Shown piece after piece: positions 62,501 to 64,000 of a DNA stretch of 64,000 nucleotides. Origin of the DNA: Bathymodiolus brooksi (Eukaryota > Mollusca > Bivalvia > Mytilida > Modiolidae); NCBI GenBank assembly GCA_963680875.1, contig OY804578.1:98919689-98983688 (forward strand), given 5' to 3'. A program made the position numbers and the translations under genes. Numbering within the stretch: position 1 is the first letter of the stretch; every line of letters starts with the position of its first letter. The notes below the pieces were generated by a model that saw only the letters and a program-made list of their open reading frames with translations, was not told the DNA's origin and did no database searches.

Positions 62501-63795
62501 CGTTGTGCGCACTAAATTTGATATCTACGTTTTGTTAATTAAAAAAAAGGCATTCTAATCATAAAGATAGCAATTCAGAAATATACAGGTATCTATTGGA
62601 TGCATAAATATAGCAATTTATAAATATACAAATATAATGTATGAAATATTGTTGAAATTGGCGTTTAACACCATAATCATAACCACAAATATAACCTCTA
62701 TTACAGTTTACTATTGCACAATTTTTACCAGAACCACGGGAATAAGCCATAAAATATCAACTGCAGCGTGTTTATCTAATCCAATTGTGAATACTGATTA
62801 ATCGTAGCTAGTGTAAACAACCGATTACTACACTTTCTTAATGGCGGACGATAGTAACGCCACATAGCGTCCACGAACGATAACTAGGTAATCACCGATT
62901 TCTGAAAACGTCTATAATGTTACGACGCAATCACTGGAGAATATGTCAGTCACTTTACATTGATAATGAAATCATGCTGGTATGGACTGACAAAAAGACA
63001 ATCGTCAAATTGGATTGTCTGATTTTTGTTATCGGAATTTGTGCGAATATTAATTTTATATTGATATTTAGCAAAAGCAAAGTCAAATAGTATTAAGAAC
63101 ATGCTAGAAGAACACTATAATACAATACAACTACACGTAATTTAATACATCTACAGTGTATGTCATAGAGTACTAAATGTACTAATACAACTACACGTAA
63201 TTTAATACATCTACAGTGTATGTCATAGAGTACTAAATGTACTCAGAAACGTGAGAAGATACCAAAGGGGTAAATCGACGAAGCACATACAACACAAGAA
63301 AAACGACAAAAGAACAAACAGTGATCTACAAAACTAACGAGTAACCAATACTAACCCATTTAAAAACCGGGGGTGGTGTCAGGTATTCCGGAAGTATTAA
63401 TAGTTCCCGCTCCATTAGTGACACCCGTAGTGTTACTGTTAAGCGAAAAGAACAGCATCTGATATGATAAAGGACATTTTATTTCTATTTCTCAAACTAT
63501 ATTTTAGTTTATCCTGAAAAAGAGTTCTTAGATCAAATTATAGATGGAACAGAATTTAATTTCCTGATTGCTATGCATGTTGGGATTAATCAATGGGACT
63601 TTATGGAACGTGGTTCGAAATTGTGTGCGCTGCAAATATTTTCAAAAAGTACATTGGGATTCAGCAGTAGGAAAAATTGGGGAGATCATACATTTTACTG
63701 CTTAAGACCAACAGAAGGATCATATGTAACATTTCAATACCTAGGATACCATACTATAAAACTTGAAATGGCAGAAGTTAAAATTCTTGGTAGAC
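32469..63795 (+). CDS. ApeC (apextrin-type) gene with EGF-like and discoidin-like domains, 7 exons, both ends open
   Basis: Seven exons at 32469-32564, 33964-34305, 49181-49362, 53373-53553, 55020-55115, 61327-61431 and 63508-63795 join without a stop into about 430 codons. Every junction has AG/GT borders and matching phase (1-1, 1-1, 0-0, 1-1, 1-1, 1-1). Domain order is an EGF-like domain (exon 1), an ApeC domain (exons 2-4) and a galactose-binding F5/8 type C-like domain (exons 5-7). ApeC proteins of amphioxus bind bacterial peptidoglycan, and bivalves have many ApeC genes, so an extracellular immune recognition role is inferred. The start exon with a signal peptide is not found, and the last exon ends in a phase-1 donor, so the gene continues past the window. 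Introns total about 30 kb and are full of mobile elements and minisatellites. Confidence 0.8.
33440..33530 (-). repeat. Dispersed repeat with ttattccagaaac core, copy 1
   Basis: On the minus strand this contains gatggttattccagaaacac, then gtcgtatgcactaa. The same core occurs on the plus strand at 54755-54830 and twice, partly, at 62445-62535. Probably the 3' end of an old retroelement. Confidence 0.6.
33779..33846. repeat. Palindrome, 34-bp arms, no loop
   Basis: The left arm, starting taaaaatattagataataca, and the right arm, ending tctaatattttta, are reverse complements with one mismatch (caggtgatt against aatcacgtg). The centre is at 33812/33813. It lies in the intron between the EGF exon and the first ApeC exon. 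Confidence 0.9.
33964..34305 (+). CDS. ApeC gene exon: first half of the ApeC domain
   Basis: A 342-bp exon with a phase-1 acceptor (attccag) and a phase-1 donor (gtatgt). The product opens with the ApeC hallmark [17 protein letters not shown] followed by GWKIGYMNL. It then has [46 protein letters not shown] and ends LV. It contributes four of the eight ApeC cysteines (GC, FC, IC and AC). NLS, NNT and NTT sites could be glycosylated if the protein is secreted. The open frame runs past the donor to 34334, but the splice site and the match to the next exon place the true end at 34305. Confidence 0.82.
34385..34645 (+). repeat. 44-bp tandem repeat, short array, about 6 diverged copies
   Basis: Same family as the larger array at 46690-47400. 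Units contain catgtgtaacacgtatgcc, then atcatgtgtaaaatgaattc. Each unit is two related half-repeats starting atcatgtgtaa. Located just after the first ApeC exon. Confidence 0.85.
34860..35060 (+). repeat. Short direct repeat pair
   Basis: accgagccggtgtg, followed by (t/c)accagaagtc, occurs twice about 100 bp apart (near 34907 and 35006), each followed by cagtgacatgt. No coding frame or known family recognised. Confidence 0.6.
35267..35405 (-). mobile_element. Fragment of the tyrosine-recombinase element leader
   Basis: Near-identical to 45818-45960, which lies just upstream (minus strand) of the tyrosine-recombinase frame at 45018-45812. Shared text includes cttccgattccttcacagta, aatgactgtgcatgtttcaa and aggaaagctgacgtgt. 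It is followed on the left by unrelated sequence, so only the leader part of the element is present. Confidence 0.7.
35878..36240 (+). pseudogene. LINE 3' fragment with zinc-knuckle-like C-terminus
   Basis: The translated stretch [20 protein letters not shown], then [11 protein letters not shown], has the C-x2-C...H...C arrangement seen at the end of the LINE at 40235-40663 ([18 protein letters not shown], then [10 protein letters not shown]). Only the C-terminal part survives, followed by stops and a simple tail near 36220-36240 (repeats of atttgt). A 5'-truncated non-LTR retrotransposon remnant, diverged from the LINE at 39281. Confidence 0.7.
36513..38811. mobile_element. 2283-bp inverted-repeat element with 16-bp subterminal repeats and 8-bp target duplication
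   Basis: Element 36521-38803, flanked by acgacaca at 36513-36520 and 38804-38811. Just inside each end is a run of 16-bp units in opposite orientation: tagtccgacagttcgt-like units at 36545-36625 and ctgtcggactaacggg-like units at 38715-38793. The outermost bases are also related (ggggtcaaacctata against gggagcgtatctata). The interior has no transposase frame. It contains a smaller hAT-like MITE (36958-37299) and a short ttaggg-like stretch near 37765. The layout resembles foldback-type DNA transposons, and 8-bp duplications fit hAT or P/Galileo-type transposases. Non-autonomous. Confidence 0.78.
36958..37299. mobile_element. Nested hAT-like MITE
   Basis: The left end cagtgccggatttag and the right end (reverse complement) ggagttccggatttac form imperfect inverted termini with the typical hAT start. 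gaggccctaggct near both ends (36981 and 37251) is present in the same orientation. About 340 bp, no coding capacity. Target duplication not clear. It sits inside the larger inverted-repeat element and so is the younger insertion, or was carried by it. Confidence 0.55.
38893..39146 (-). repeat. actcca-rich repeat, inverted copy of 44641-44886
   Basis: Reverse complement of 44641-44886 with high identity, including tcaatcatggatcatctatg at its outer end and a run of degenerate tggagt(c/t) units at 38920-39020. Both copies start at the same base, tcaatcatgg, so this is one duplicated block in opposite orientations about 5.5 kb apart. Confidence 0.85.
39207..39254. repeat. Palindrome, perfect 23-bp arms
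   Basis: gtacctatatcctaatatat..., then a 2-base spacer (ca), then the exact reverse complement ending aggatataggtac. A third, imperfect copy of the arm follows at 39255-39280. It lies directly at the 5' truncation point of the LINE. Confidence 0.92.
39281..40663 (+). pseudogene. Non-LTR retrotransposon (LINE) reverse transcriptase, 5'-truncated, one in-frame stop
   Basis: The first 298 residues hold RT motifs [20 protein letters not shown] (41-60) and [11 protein letters not shown] with catalytic YADD at 84-87, then the thumb region (SYCYLGVTI). A TGA at 40175-40177 interrupts, but the same frame continues to 40663 and ends in a zinc-knuckle-like [18 protein letters not shown], then [11 protein letters not shown]. 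The endonuclease domain and the first RT motifs are missing, as in most 5'-truncated LINE copies. The 3' region extends to about 41207 and ends in tattgtc repeats. The clade (jockey-, CR1- or I-like) cannot be settled from this piece. Only one disabling change is visible, so the insertion is fairly young. Confidence 0.85.
40664..41207 (+). mobile_element. LINE 3' untranslated region with tattgtc tail
   Basis: AT-rich sequence after the LINE stop. It ends in ataaatattgtc followed by two more tattgtc units at about 41185-41207, a typical simple-repeat tail of non-LTR elements without poly(A). A long hairpin (41030-41136) lies inside it. Confidence 0.6.
41030..41136. repeat. Hairpin, 44/43-bp arms, 20-bp loop
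   Basis: The left arm 41030-41073 starts acaatacatgtgcactgtcg. The right arm 41094-41136 ends cgacagtgcacaagtattgt. They pair almost completely around the loop tttccccc...cctc. The arms are long enough for a stable RNA stem if transcribed with the LINE tail or the host intron. Confidence 0.88.
41208..42459. other. No recognised gene
   Basis: AT-rich intronic sequence. A short open frame at 41839-42027 shows no recognisable domain and lacks any supporting context. Confidence 0.45.
42460..42614 (+). other. Possible orphan coding exon next to a MULE-like insertion
   Basis: An ATG in good context (aaaatgg) opens a protein-like stretch: [20 protein letters not shown], then [18 protein letters not shown]. 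It ends at a possible donor (gtgag/gtacaa). Composition is far less biased than the surrounding intron. No family recognised. It lies 27 bp left of the 9-bp target duplication of the MULE-like element, so it is outside that element. It may belong to an older transposon. Confidence 0.3.
42641..43786. mobile_element. MULE-like element, about 370-bp inverted repeats, 9-bp target duplication
   Basis: Element 42650-43777 (1128 bp) flanked by acaaggtac at 42641-42649 and 43778-43786. The left arm from tagtccgagattcctctgtc and the right arm reversed are about 90 percent alike over roughly 300 bp and remain related to about 43020 and 43408. Long inverted repeats with 9-bp target duplications are the hallmark of Mutator-like elements. 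No transposase is present. The 385-bp centre carries a helicase-like fragment (43060-43250). Confidence 0.85.
43060..43388 (+). pseudogene. RecQ-like helicase fragment captured inside the MULE-like element
   Basis: Two adjacent frames together read as the start of a RecQ-type SF2 helicase: [20 protein letters not shown] (motif 0-like) in one frame, then [17 protein letters not shown] (Walker A, GxGKS type) in the next, so there is a frameshift near 43170-43190. A gt dinucleotide follows at about 43247 (acaag/gtacta). An ag acceptor (ttaacag) near 43370 leads to a few codons (GAYDWQ) and a stop, then an aataaaa signal. This looks like a captured exon-intron-exon piece of a helicase gene. Downstream helicase motifs are absent. 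Confidence 0.6.
44079..44098. repeat. Homopolymer T tract, 20 bp
   Basis: Twenty consecutive T after a G-rich stretch (ggggtttggggtggggg). Could be the reverse-complement poly(A) tail of an inserted retrocopy, but no such retrocopy is recognised on its left. Confidence 0.6.
44487..44662 (+). pseudogene. TTF-type zinc-finger fragment (hAT/ZMYM-like)
   Basis: The translation [20 protein letters not shown], then [16 protein letters not shown] and SKEKTF matches the TTF-type zinc finger found at the N-terminus of hAT-related transposases and domesticated ZMYM-like proteins: W-x-(K/R)(Y/W)S...D..(Y/F)C..CR(F/L)F. A tttgttcag acceptor lies just upstream (44486-44494). The frame then runs into the actcca repeat and loses all similarity, so only one exon or a truncated copy is present. 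Confidence 0.62.
44641..44886 (+). repeat. actcca-rich repeat, second copy
   Basis: Inverted mate of 38893-39146. It contains about ten degenerate units of gactccaaa and cactcca between 44760 and 44865. The block begins inside the TTF fragment, which suggests this is the original location, and the inverted copy at 38893 (which lacks the TTF part) the derived one. Confidence 0.8.
45018..45812 (-). CDS. Tyrosine recombinase (Crypton/DIRS-like), core-binding region missing
   Basis: An intact 264-residue minus-strand frame. The C-terminal catalytic domain is recognisable: [10 protein letters not shown] with Arg100, LKSSKTDPF with Lys136, [13 protein letters not shown] with H213-x2-R216, LGRWVSQ with Trp239 and Tyr247 in VRYCHT. 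All catalytic positions of a tyrosine recombinase are present. Residues 13-70 are basic and then SAP-like ([19 protein letters not shown]). The usual N-terminal core-binding domain between them is absent. A gtatgt donor-like site near residue 78 and an ag before FLRCGEF hint that part of the join is a short intron or deletion scar. The leader is shared with 35267-35405. Probably a non-functional or processed copy; XerC/D-like bacterial recombinase is excluded by the context. Confidence 0.7.
   Translation of the reverse strand: MFSISLKSILINMSYRPRSTRKRKANVNDSNDLRHWTKDKYVKLLSEKSIEVDIKGKVDIVRQLYLANTNTAVKRTRYVFTVYRLSNGNACVIAFLGFLRCGEFTVLHSFDPDINVCSEDVTINDDHATLHLKSSKTDPFRLGINIFLFATESSVCPVPSLKKFIEMRNCLTTDKDPIFILDNGLALTRSYFIQHHRIILSTLGFNSDLYNGHSFRIGAATTAAENKVEDHLIQTLGRWVSQSHVRYCHTAHSTIKRAQQALLL
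45818..45960 (-). mobile_element. Leader of the tyrosine-recombinase element
   Basis: Directly upstream of the recombinase frame on the minus strand. Near-identical to 35267-35405. Both contain a short frame starting MKICNPTF(S/L)[10 protein letters not shown], conserved between the copies apart from small indels. That could be a leader exon of the element, though duplication age alone may explain it. Confidence 0.6.
46020..46475 (+). repeat. Dispersed repeat with internal 173-bp duplication
   Basis: Copies start at gctaatctgggtcacgggtc and end near gatgtatttttatcttg. Here the middle part is present twice in tandem (ggctgtatcg at 46078 and 46251, period 173). A single-unit copy lies at 51120-51395. 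Shared text includes gatacggtgttgaaaaaact and tttgtcttca(t/a)gaaatatg. Non-coding. Confidence 0.85.
46690..47400 (+). repeat. 44-bp tandem repeat, about 16 copies
   Basis: Unit catgtgtaacacgtatacc, atcatgtgtaaaatgaattc, cacat, with exact 44-bp spacing (tatacc at 46801 and 46845). Each unit is two related 22-bp halves beginning (at)catgtgtaa. Same family as 34385-34645, so both ends of the large intron region carry it. The array fades after 47380. Confidence 0.92.
47401..49180. other. No recognised gene; low-complexity stretches
   Basis: AT-rich end of the 14.9-kb intron. A (gttttt)-type run at 48780-48830 and A runs near 48540 create spurious open frames. Nothing else recognised up to the ApeC exon at 49181. 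Confidence 0.45.
49181..49362 (+). CDS. ApeC gene exon: middle of the ApeC domain
   Basis: A 182-bp exon after a strong tttattatttcag acceptor, ending at aag/gtatgt (phase 0). The product is [37 protein letters not shown], then a [10 protein letters not shown] segment ending FVFLK. The FCC pair and the LP...PF segment are conserved landmarks of ApeC domains. It is separated from the previous exon by a 14.9-kb intron filled with transposon debris, yet the phase (1) and the reading across the join (ACLVG/HSEG) fit. Confidence 0.8.
49426..49564. repeat. Hairpin, about 65-bp arms
   Basis: The left arm starts aattatagtcttttgttgag and the right arm ends gatacaaaagactgtaatt. The arms pair through ttttatggacctta and its complement, with a short loop around gaagccttgaggctgagg. 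Several mismatches near the ends. Confidence 0.85.
49860..49999. repeat. Hairpin, second copy, about 65-bp arms
   Basis: Second-copy version of the 49426 hairpin. Here the inner stem is better matched (aaaacgatattcacc against ggtgaatatcgttttt), so the two copies have diverged in opposite arms while keeping the pairing. Confidence 0.85.
50205..50345 (+). repeat. 32-bp tandem repeat, left block, about 4 copies
   Basis: Unit ttgttattatatgttagaat, tagatgtgatat repeated at 32-bp spacing. The same unit resumes at 50700-50885 on the other side of a 355-bp insertion that contains a hairpin. Confidence 0.9.
50568..50698. repeat. Hairpin, 55-bp arms, 21-bp loop
   Basis: The left arm 50568-50622 starts attacgtgatgtttttcata. 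The right arm 50644-50698 ends gaaaaacatcacgtaat. About 52 of 55 positions pair. The loop is gcgttcggctgcgcctcagga. It sits at the right edge of sequence that splits the 32-bp repeat array. Confidence 0.9.
50700..50885 (+). repeat. 32-bp tandem repeat, right block, about 5.5 copies
   Basis: Same unit and phase-compatible continuation of 50205-50345, including one variant unit (ttttatgttaggattag). The two blocks are best explained as one array interrupted by insertion of 50346-50699. Confidence 0.9.
50886..51108 (-). mobile_element. tRNA-derived SINE, type 2, copy 3
   Basis: Landmarks: cacgccacttataacaatat, ttcagttatctcc, gcaaaccggagtacccagtg, accaccgacatg and gagcgggattagaactca (B box in reverse complement, one base changed). 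It ends near gtacatgtagttg. Confidence 0.72.
51120..51395 (+). repeat. Dispersed repeat, single-unit copy of 46020-46475
   Basis: Starts gctaatctgggtcacgggtc at about 51150, with a preceding match back to 51120, and ends near gatgtatttttatcttg. Has one copy of the 173-bp unit and lacks the internal duplication seen at 46078-46420. Confidence 0.82.
51455..52130 (+). repeat. 35-bp minisatellite, about 19 copies
   Basis: Unit aaaatctcacgtagagacaa, cagtttaacagtgat at 35-bp spacing (agtttaacag at 51601 and 51636), with 34- and 36-bp variants. The first units are diverged and the middle ones nearly identical. The minus-strand open frame inside is an artefact of the repeat. Confidence 0.93.
52503..52795 (-). 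mobile_element. tRNA-derived SINE, type 2, copy 4
   Basis: Begins with gttagggttagggttatgg, the SINE's own end sequence and not telomere. Then gtttaatgccac, ggcggtcagctttattgatg, acggagtacccggtgaaaat, a gacaaactttatcacataat stretch and gaggtattcgaaccc (B box in reverse complement). Right end near ccactatagcccc. Confidence 0.75.
53000..53110 (+). mobile_element. Solo fragment of the RT-element 3' tail
   Basis: Reverse complement of 18735-18845. Shared text: tttgtagatcgttgtttgtc, cttttggccattgtgttgtc, tgattacctcgttggtatct. No RT coding sequence upstream of it. Confidence 0.72.
53373..53553 (+). CDS. ApeC gene exon: end of the ApeC domain
   Basis: A 181-bp exon after a tatttttgcag acceptor, ending at aaag/gtaact (phase 0 to 1). 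The product is [39 protein letters not shown] and [19 protein letters not shown]. Its two cysteines (EYC and TFC) complete the eight of the ApeC domain. The frame stays open into the intron until 53765, but intronic translation is hydrophobic and unlike the family, so the donor at 53554 is preferred. Confidence 0.8.
53955..54232 (-). mobile_element. tRNA-derived SINE, type 2, copy 5
   Basis: Landmarks: gttatggtgtttaacaccac, aggaaaccggagtac, cctgccgcaagtcactgata and gagcggtattcgaac (B box in reverse complement). The right end gtaaatccaactaccatcc, then accaccacggcac is the most complete tRNA-like head of the five. Confidence 0.78.
54735..54965 (+). repeat. Dispersed repeat (mate at 62255-62535)
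   Basis: Shares gattattccagaaacgcg, then cac(g/t)tgcact and a later segment aaaaaataccacaccgtccg...gggcaatcgataccccttaac with 62255-62535, where the two parts occur in the opposite order. The core motif also lies at 33440-33530 in reverse. Confidence 0.6.
55020..55115 (+). CDS. ApeC gene exon: start of the discoidin-like domain
   Basis: A 96-bp exon, acceptor tcatcacag, donor gtaagt at 55116, phase 1 at both ends. The product is [20 protein letters not shown] followed by [11 protein letters not shown]. The DG near its end corresponds to the conserved (A/V)DG of F5/8 type C and fucolectin-like domains. A weaker donor three bases upstream (gttgta) would keep the same phase. The 36-bp minisatellite starts only about 110 bp after the donor. 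Confidence 0.72.
55228..59470 (+). repeat. 36-bp minisatellite, about 118 copies, with internal higher-order copies
   Basis: Unit tatcagaaacgtacaattg, tatctggtggaacactg at 36-bp spacing (tggatcactg at 55691 and 55727). Because 36 is a multiple of three, many long open frames appear on both strands, translating to repeated [12 protein letters not shown] or [16 protein letters not shown] peptides. These are artefacts. Shortened units mark larger periods: the aaacttatctgatgg unit at 55851, 56203 and 56879 shows a 352-bp block copied in tandem. The array lies in the intron between two discoidin exons and its right end is fused to the Tc1 transposase fragment at 59472. Confidence 0.95.
59472..59807 (-). 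pseudogene. Tc1/mariner transposase, N-terminal DNA-binding part only
   Basis: The first 112 residues of a minus-strand frame form the bipartite helix-turn-helix DNA-binding region of a Tc1-like transposase: [41 protein letters not shown], an AT-hook-like GRPR at 58-61, then [16 protein letters not shown] and [10 protein letters not shown]. The DDE catalytic domain is missing. After ELK the frame passes into the 36-bp minisatellite and encodes only repeat peptide to 59304. The untranslated leader and inverted end lie at 59808-60080. Non-functional. Confidence 0.88.
59808..60082 (-). mobile_element. Tc1-like element leader and right terminal repeat
   Basis: Upstream of the transposase start. 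The outer end, read on the plus strand at 60050-60080, is gggggtgcttaacttttttc, tttgtgcatag followed by ta, fitting a Tc1/mariner terminal repeat next to a TA target. The matching left end is absent, replaced by the minisatellite. Confidence 0.7.
60083..60527. other. No recognised feature
   Basis: AT-rich intronic DNA between the Tc1 end and a partial SINE. Open frames are short and low-complexity. Confidence 0.5.
60528..60640 (+). mobile_element. tRNA-derived SINE, type 2, partial
   Basis: Plus-strand text is the reverse complement of the other copies: catgtcggtggttttctccg, ggtactccagttttct and gtggctttaaacaccata. The tRNA-like head is missing. Confidence 0.7.
60895..61095 (-). mobile_element. 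Diverged RT-element 3' tail
   Basis: On the minus strand: cacggcgtgtg, gaagaactgctt, caacacgagcacctgg, and further cttttgg/gtggtgtcc segments follow the same order as the tails at 21430-21665. Diverged, with the body of the element absent. Confidence 0.5.
61327..61431 (+). CDS. ApeC gene exon: core strand of the discoidin-like domain
   Basis: A 105-bp exon, acceptor atttctag, donor gtaagt at 61432, phase 1 at both ends. The product [20 protein letters not shown], then [13 protein letters not shown], contains the (W)xxxDL....I..(V/I).(L/I)..R/F pattern of galactose-binding-like (F5/8 type C or fucolectin) domains. Bound ligands in these families are glycans or lipids. Which one applies here cannot be read from the sequence. 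Confidence 0.76.
61545..61990 (+). mobile_element. tRNA-derived SINE, type 1, plus-strand copy
   Basis: tRNA-like head with A-box-like taatggttagcgtgggtg (61550) and B-box-like cgtgggtttgagcccc (61579). The body then has ccaaagactatacaattgg, gcttctccgttaagcacgca, taaggagaaagatcaaag, gtggggcgaca, tcagtgagctaccac and 3' end gagttaaacaagtgactcac. It is longer than the 27375 copy because of inserted (tat)n and t-rich runs. Located shortly after the exon at 61327. Confidence 0.8.
62005..62062 (-). mobile_element. tRNA-derived SINE, type 2, short fragment
   Basis: atggttatggtaatggtcac, tttcagcaatatttcagtta, tatcgtggcggtg only, i.e. the end opposite the tRNA-like head. Confidence 0.68.
62255..62535 (+). 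repeat. Dispersed repeat (mate of 54735-54965)
   Basis: aaaatatcataccctctgga, then gcaattcgatacccctaaca, and further right two copies of gaacgtacctgatgaaggtt, the second running into attccagaaacgcg and tgcgcactaa. The tandem copy of the motif (62441 and 62471) is unique to this locus. Confidence 0.6.
62640..62700 (+). mobile_element. tRNA-derived SINE, type 2, short inverted fragment
   Basis: gttgaaattggcgtttaaca, ccataatcataaccaca is the reverse complement of the left end of the type 2 SINE. Only about 50 bp is present. Confidence 0.6.
63116..63243 (+). repeat. 60-bp tandem duplication
   Basis: aatacaactacacgtaattt through gtactaaatgtact occurs twice at exactly 60-bp spacing (63121 and 63181) with no difference apart from the first bases. 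Parts also match 24310 and 24604, which belong to the RT-element tail region. Confidence 0.9.
63245..63440 (-). mobile_element. Solo RT-element 3' tail
   Basis: Same order as 18730-18960: gaagataccaaaggggtaaa, acaacacaagaaaa, gatctacaaaac, aaaaaccgggggtg, attccggaag and gtgacacccgtagtgtta. No RT sequence follows on the right before the ApeC exon at 63508. Confidence 0.72.
63508..63795 (+). CDS. ApeC gene exon: end of the discoidin-like domain
   Basis: A 288-bp exon, acceptor tatattttag, donor gtaagc at 63796, phase 1 at both ends. The product runs [58 protein letters not shown] and [14 protein letters not shown]. The C...GxYVxx...(I/L)xLxEVx(V/I)xG ending is the last strand pattern of F5/8 type C/fucolectin domains. 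Because the donor is intact and no stop is reached, at least one more exon lies to the right of the window. Confidence 0.78.
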
Positions 63796-64000
63796 GTAAG
63801 CATGTTCTTTACTAATACAATTGCCTGGACTTTGTTTGAATACATTGGTATCTAGTACAATACGGAATTCTCCGTCTACACTTTGACATCGATTGAATTA
63901 TGTTACGATATATTTACATCCAGTACAGTAGGGGATTCTGCTTGTAATGGTTGGACATTCAGATTCCAGTTCATATTTTAATTAGAAGCCGTAAATAGAA

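Overview
The window looks like nuclear DNA from a marine bivalve mollusc, with a mussel-like genome the best guess. Four things suggest this: AT-rich, intron-containing DNA; an apextrin-type (ApeC) immune gene; tRNA-derived SINEs of molluscan style; and a dense mixture of LINE, Penelope-like, Tc1, ISL2EU, tyrosine-recombinase and MULE-like fragments. The species cannot be fixed from the sequence. No prokaryotic operon, rRNA gene, tRNA gene or CRISPR array was seen.

Layout. Bases 1-17840 are one continuous satellite of about 415 copies of a 43-bp monomer. It is organised into two higher-order repeats: a 2794-bp unit (65 monomers, one short by 1 bp) and a 3472-bp unit (81 monomers, one short by 11 bp), the second containing its own 946-bp (22-monomer) duplication. 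Bases 17841-32400 are a graveyard of mobile elements. They hold three fragments of one reverse-transcriptase family with a shared 3' tail, a G/C-tract MITE, SINEs, and a decayed ISL2EU-type DDE transposase that was split by a SINE insertion.

From 32469 to 63795 the plus strand carries seven exons of one gene whose splice phases all agree. The joined product (about 430 residues, open at both ends) reads EGF-like domain, ApeC domain, then a galactose-binding/discoidin-like (F5/8 type C) domain. It is most likely an extracellular pattern-recognition protein. Its first exon (signal peptide) was not found and its last exon(s) lie beyond the right edge.

The introns of this gene hold most of the remaining structure. 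The 14.9-kb intron (34306-49180) contains a 2283-bp inverted-repeat element with 8-bp target duplications, a 5'-truncated LINE, a 1128-bp MULE-like element with 9-bp target duplications that carries a RecQ-helicase-like fragment, a TTF zinc-finger fragment and a tyrosine-recombinase gene. Later introns hold minisatellites of 32, 35 and 36 bp, the last about 4.2 kb long and fused to a truncated Tc1 transposase. Near-perfect palindromes recur from about 25 to 51 kb.

The only host gene supported is the ApeC gene. Everything else is mobile-element debris, tandem repeats or unassigned sequence.
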